Both the position numbers and the translations under genes were made by a program. This document shows, in pieces, positions 62,391-64,000 of a stretch of 64,000 bases of DNA (the stretch's first letter is position 1; each line of letters starts with the position of its first letter). The notes beneath the pieces were generated by a model, which had not been told where the DNA came from, did no database searches, and was given only the letters and a program-made list of their open reading frames with translations. This stretch comes from Palsa-504 sp963753195 (GTDB lineage Bacteria; Actinomycetota; Actinomycetes; Streptosporangiales; Streptosporangiaceae). The stretch spans positions 124,001-188,000 of the forward strand of contig CAVWBH010000009.1 in assembly GCA_963753195.1 (NCBI GenBank), written 5' to 3'.

Positions 62391-64000
62391 TCATATGGCG
62401 GGCTGCTGGGCTTGCTCGATGAGCTCGAAGATGCGGTCCGGCGAGAGCGGCTGGGAGTTGATCGTGACCCCGAGGGGAGCCAGCGCGTCGCGGACCGCGT
62501 TGACCAGCGCGGCCGGGGAGGCGATGGCGCCGCCTTCGCCCAGGCCCTTGTGCCCGCCTGGGGTCAGGCCCGGGGTGACCACGTGCCCGTATTCCAGGTC
62601 CGGGACCTCGGACACGGTGGGCAGCAGGTAGTCCATGAACGTGGTCGTGGTCGGGTTCCCTGCCTCGTCATACCGGAAGTGCTCGTAGAACACCCCGCCG
62701 ATGCCCTGCACCACCCCGCCGGCGGTCTGGCCCTCGACCACGTTCGGGTTGATCATGACCCCGCAGTCCTCAGAGATCACGTACCGCAGGATCTTGACCA
62801 TCCCGGTGTCCTGGTCGACCTCCACCGTCACCGCGTGGCAAGCGTTGGAGAACATGTACTGCGGGGCCTTGTACCGCTTGGAGACCTCCATGCCGAGCTC
62901 GGCGTCGGGCGGCAACGCACCGGGGTTGATGCCGGCCGCGGCGATCTGGGCCAGCGTCACGCTCTTGCCCTCGGGGTCACCCTTGATCCGGGCCATGCTG
63001 CCGGTCATCTCCAGGTCGCCGGGGTCGATTTCGAGCAGTTGCCCGGCCACGGCCAGCACCCGCTCGCGCATGGCCGCGCCCGCCTCGTGCGCCGCGCCGC
63101 CCGCCACCCCGGCCGTCTTGCTCCCGCCGGTGATCGGCCCGTACGGCGTGGCGTCAGTGTCACCCTGGACGAAGTGGACGTCCTCGAAGTTCACGCCCAT
63201 CTCGTCCGCGACGATCTGGGACATGGTGGTGGCGATGCTCTGCCCGTGGCTGCCGGTGCCCATGTACACATAGACCTTGCCGCTGGCCTCGACCCGGATG
63301 GTGGCCCCGTAGCTGCCCAGGTCACCGCGCTGCGGCTCGATGTACAGGGACAGGCCGACGCCGATCAGGCGGCCTTCGGCCCGGGCCTGGGCCTGGTCCT
63401 TGCGGAACTGCGCGTACCCGATCAGCTCGGCCGCGCCCTCCAGGGTTTCGGCCGGGCTGATGGCGTCGTACGGGACCGACGAGGCGCTGGTGTAAGGCAG
63501 CTCGTCGCGGCTGATCACGTTGCGGCGGCGGAACTCCAGCGGGTCGATGCCCAGCTTCTGGGCGATGACGTCGACCATCTGCTCCCGGCCGGTGGTCTCC
63601 ATCATCCACGGCCCCCGGTAGGCGCAGTGCCCGCAGGTGTTCGTGTACACCGCCTGGCCGGAATACGCCACCGAGCCGGGCCCGGACCAGTGATAGGGCC
63701 CGGGGAACATCCGAGCCGAAGCCCCCGCCATCTGGCCGTTGCTCGCCGCCGGGTAGGCGCCCACGTTCTCGATGTGATGGGCCTTCGCGGCCAGCAGCAC
63801 GCCATTCTCGTCGGTAGCCGCGGTGATGGCCAGCGACTCCTCGCGGGAGTGCCCGCCGCTGATCAGGTTTTCCGCCCGGTCCTCGATCCACTTCACCGGC
63901 CGGTCCTCGAGGAGGACGGCGGCCAGCACGACGGCCTGGTCCTCGCGCTGCGGGGAGATCTTCTGCCCGAACGCGCCGCCGACGTCGTTCATGACCACGC
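62391..64000 (-). CDS. Molybdopterin-binding (large) subunit of a xanthine dehydrogenase/CO dehydrogenase-family hydroxylase, 5'-truncated by window edge
   Basis: The visible 535 residues are the C-terminal two thirds of the large subunit; the N-terminus lies beyond 64000. MVMNDVGGAFGQKISPQREDQAV, GGSKTAGVAGGAAHEAG and GHKGLGEGGAIASPAALVNAV (with the catalytic Glu in GEGG) are characteristic. The active-site loop reads AYRGPW, which is neither AYxCSFR of form I CO dehydrogenase nor the AYRGAGR usual for form II, so the substrate is unknown and it should not be called CoxL. The small and medium subunits are probably upstream. Confidence 0.88.
   Translation of the reverse strand, partial: VVMNDVGGAFGQKISPQREDQAVVLAAVLLEDRPVKWIEDRAENLISGGHSREESLAITAATDENGVLLAAKAHHIENVGAYPAASNGQMAGASARMFPGPYHWSGPGSVAYSGQAVYTNTCGHCAYRGPWMMETTGREQMVDVIAQKLGIDPLEFRRRNVISRDELPYTSASSVPYDAISPAETLEGAAELIGYAQFRKDQAQARAEGRLIGVGLSLYIEPQRGDLGSYGATIRVEASGKVYVYMGTGSHGQSIATTMSQIVADEMGVNFEDVHFVQGDTDATPYGPITGGSKTAGVAGGAAHEAGAAMRERVLAVAGQLLEIDPGDLEMTGSMARIKGDPEGKSVTLAQIAAAGINPGALPPDAELGMEVSKRYKAPQYMFSNACHAVTVEVDQDTGMVKILRYVISEDCGVMINPNVVEGQTAGGVVQGIGGVFYEHFRYDEAGNPTTTTFMDYLLPTVSEVPDLEYGHVVTPGLTPGGHKGLGEGGAIASPAALVNAVRDALAPLGVTINSQPLSPDRIFELIEQAQQPAI

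Noticed and set aside
62391..64000. Aerobic CO dehydrogenase large subunit (CoxL)
   Set aside because: The active-site loop is AYRGPW, not AYxCSFR of true CO dehydrogenase.

Overview
The window is high-GC DNA from a free-living actinomycete, probably a soil member of the Streptosporangiales or a relative (genus not determinable from the sequence). The evidence is very high GC with strong third-position bias, the gene order clgR-cinA-pgsA-rimO-rodZ-like-ftsK with rnj-dapA nearby, F420/flavin luciferase-like oxidoreductases, a TIGR03086 (mycothiol-type DinB) protein, a DevS/DosS-type sensor kinase, and many apparently leaderless starts (TAnnnT six or seven bases before the start codon). I saw no rRNA, tRNA, CRISPR array, phage or transposase.

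Layout. 0.1-13 kb: an Rrf2 regulator, then the conserved cell-envelope/RNA block on the minus strand (clgR, cinA, pgsA, rimO, rodZ-like, ftsK; then, after three plus/minus accessory genes, rnj and dapA). 13-17 kb: a PadR-controlled MacB/FtsX-type ABC exporter. 17-24.5 kb: a complete CUT1 sugar ABC importer with two paralogous binding lipoproteins, two permeases, its own MsmX/UgpC-type ATPase, a PfkB sugar kinase that seems to start at CTG, and a convergent MarR gene. 24.7-33.2 kb: small and unknown conserved genes, a DMT-type transporter, a TetR regulator, a large FAD/FeS D-lactate-dehydrogenase-like enzyme and an LLM oxidoreductase. 33.2-37.7 kb: the de novo NAD operon nadA-nadB-nadC with a divergent NrtR-like regulator and a clear palindromic operator between them.

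37.7-49.5 kb is a mosaic of single genes: LLM oxidoreductase, CMD-family protein, a 5'-truncated VOC remnant, amidohydrolase, an HprK-like kinase, M13 peptidase, threonine-dehydratase-like enzyme, DUF5995-like protein, a 59-residue membrane protein, an S4 RNA-binding protein, an unrecognised gene with a TTG start, a VOC protein and an acyl-CoA dehydrogenase. 49.5-56.8 kb is a catabolic-looking cluster: HAD hydrolase, SsuD-like LLM monooxygenase, SfnB-like acyl-CoA-dehydrogenase homologue, flavin reductase, a second LLM enzyme and a double-domain CaiB/BaiF CoA-transferase; it suggests two-component flavin monooxygenase chemistry, perhaps on a sulfonate or similar substrate. A 12-codon remnant of another LLM gene is translationally coupled in front of the dehydrogenase homologue.

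56.9-64 kb: a frameshifted gene, a small membrane protein, a phosphofructokinase with the Asp/Lys signature of pyrophosphate-dependent enzymes, a universal stress protein, a DevS/DosS-like double-GAF histidine kinase that keeps the heme-ligand histidine, and the large subunit of a molybdenum hydroxylase running off the right edge. A GGGACTAAGGCCCC site resembling a DosR/DevR box lies between the stress protein and the kinase, so this end looks like a dormancy or hypoxia module. Recurrent oddities are convergent genes without their own stop codons, frame-altering short tandem duplications, and a shared CCGTTCGG/CCGAACGG inverted repeat in two promoter regions.
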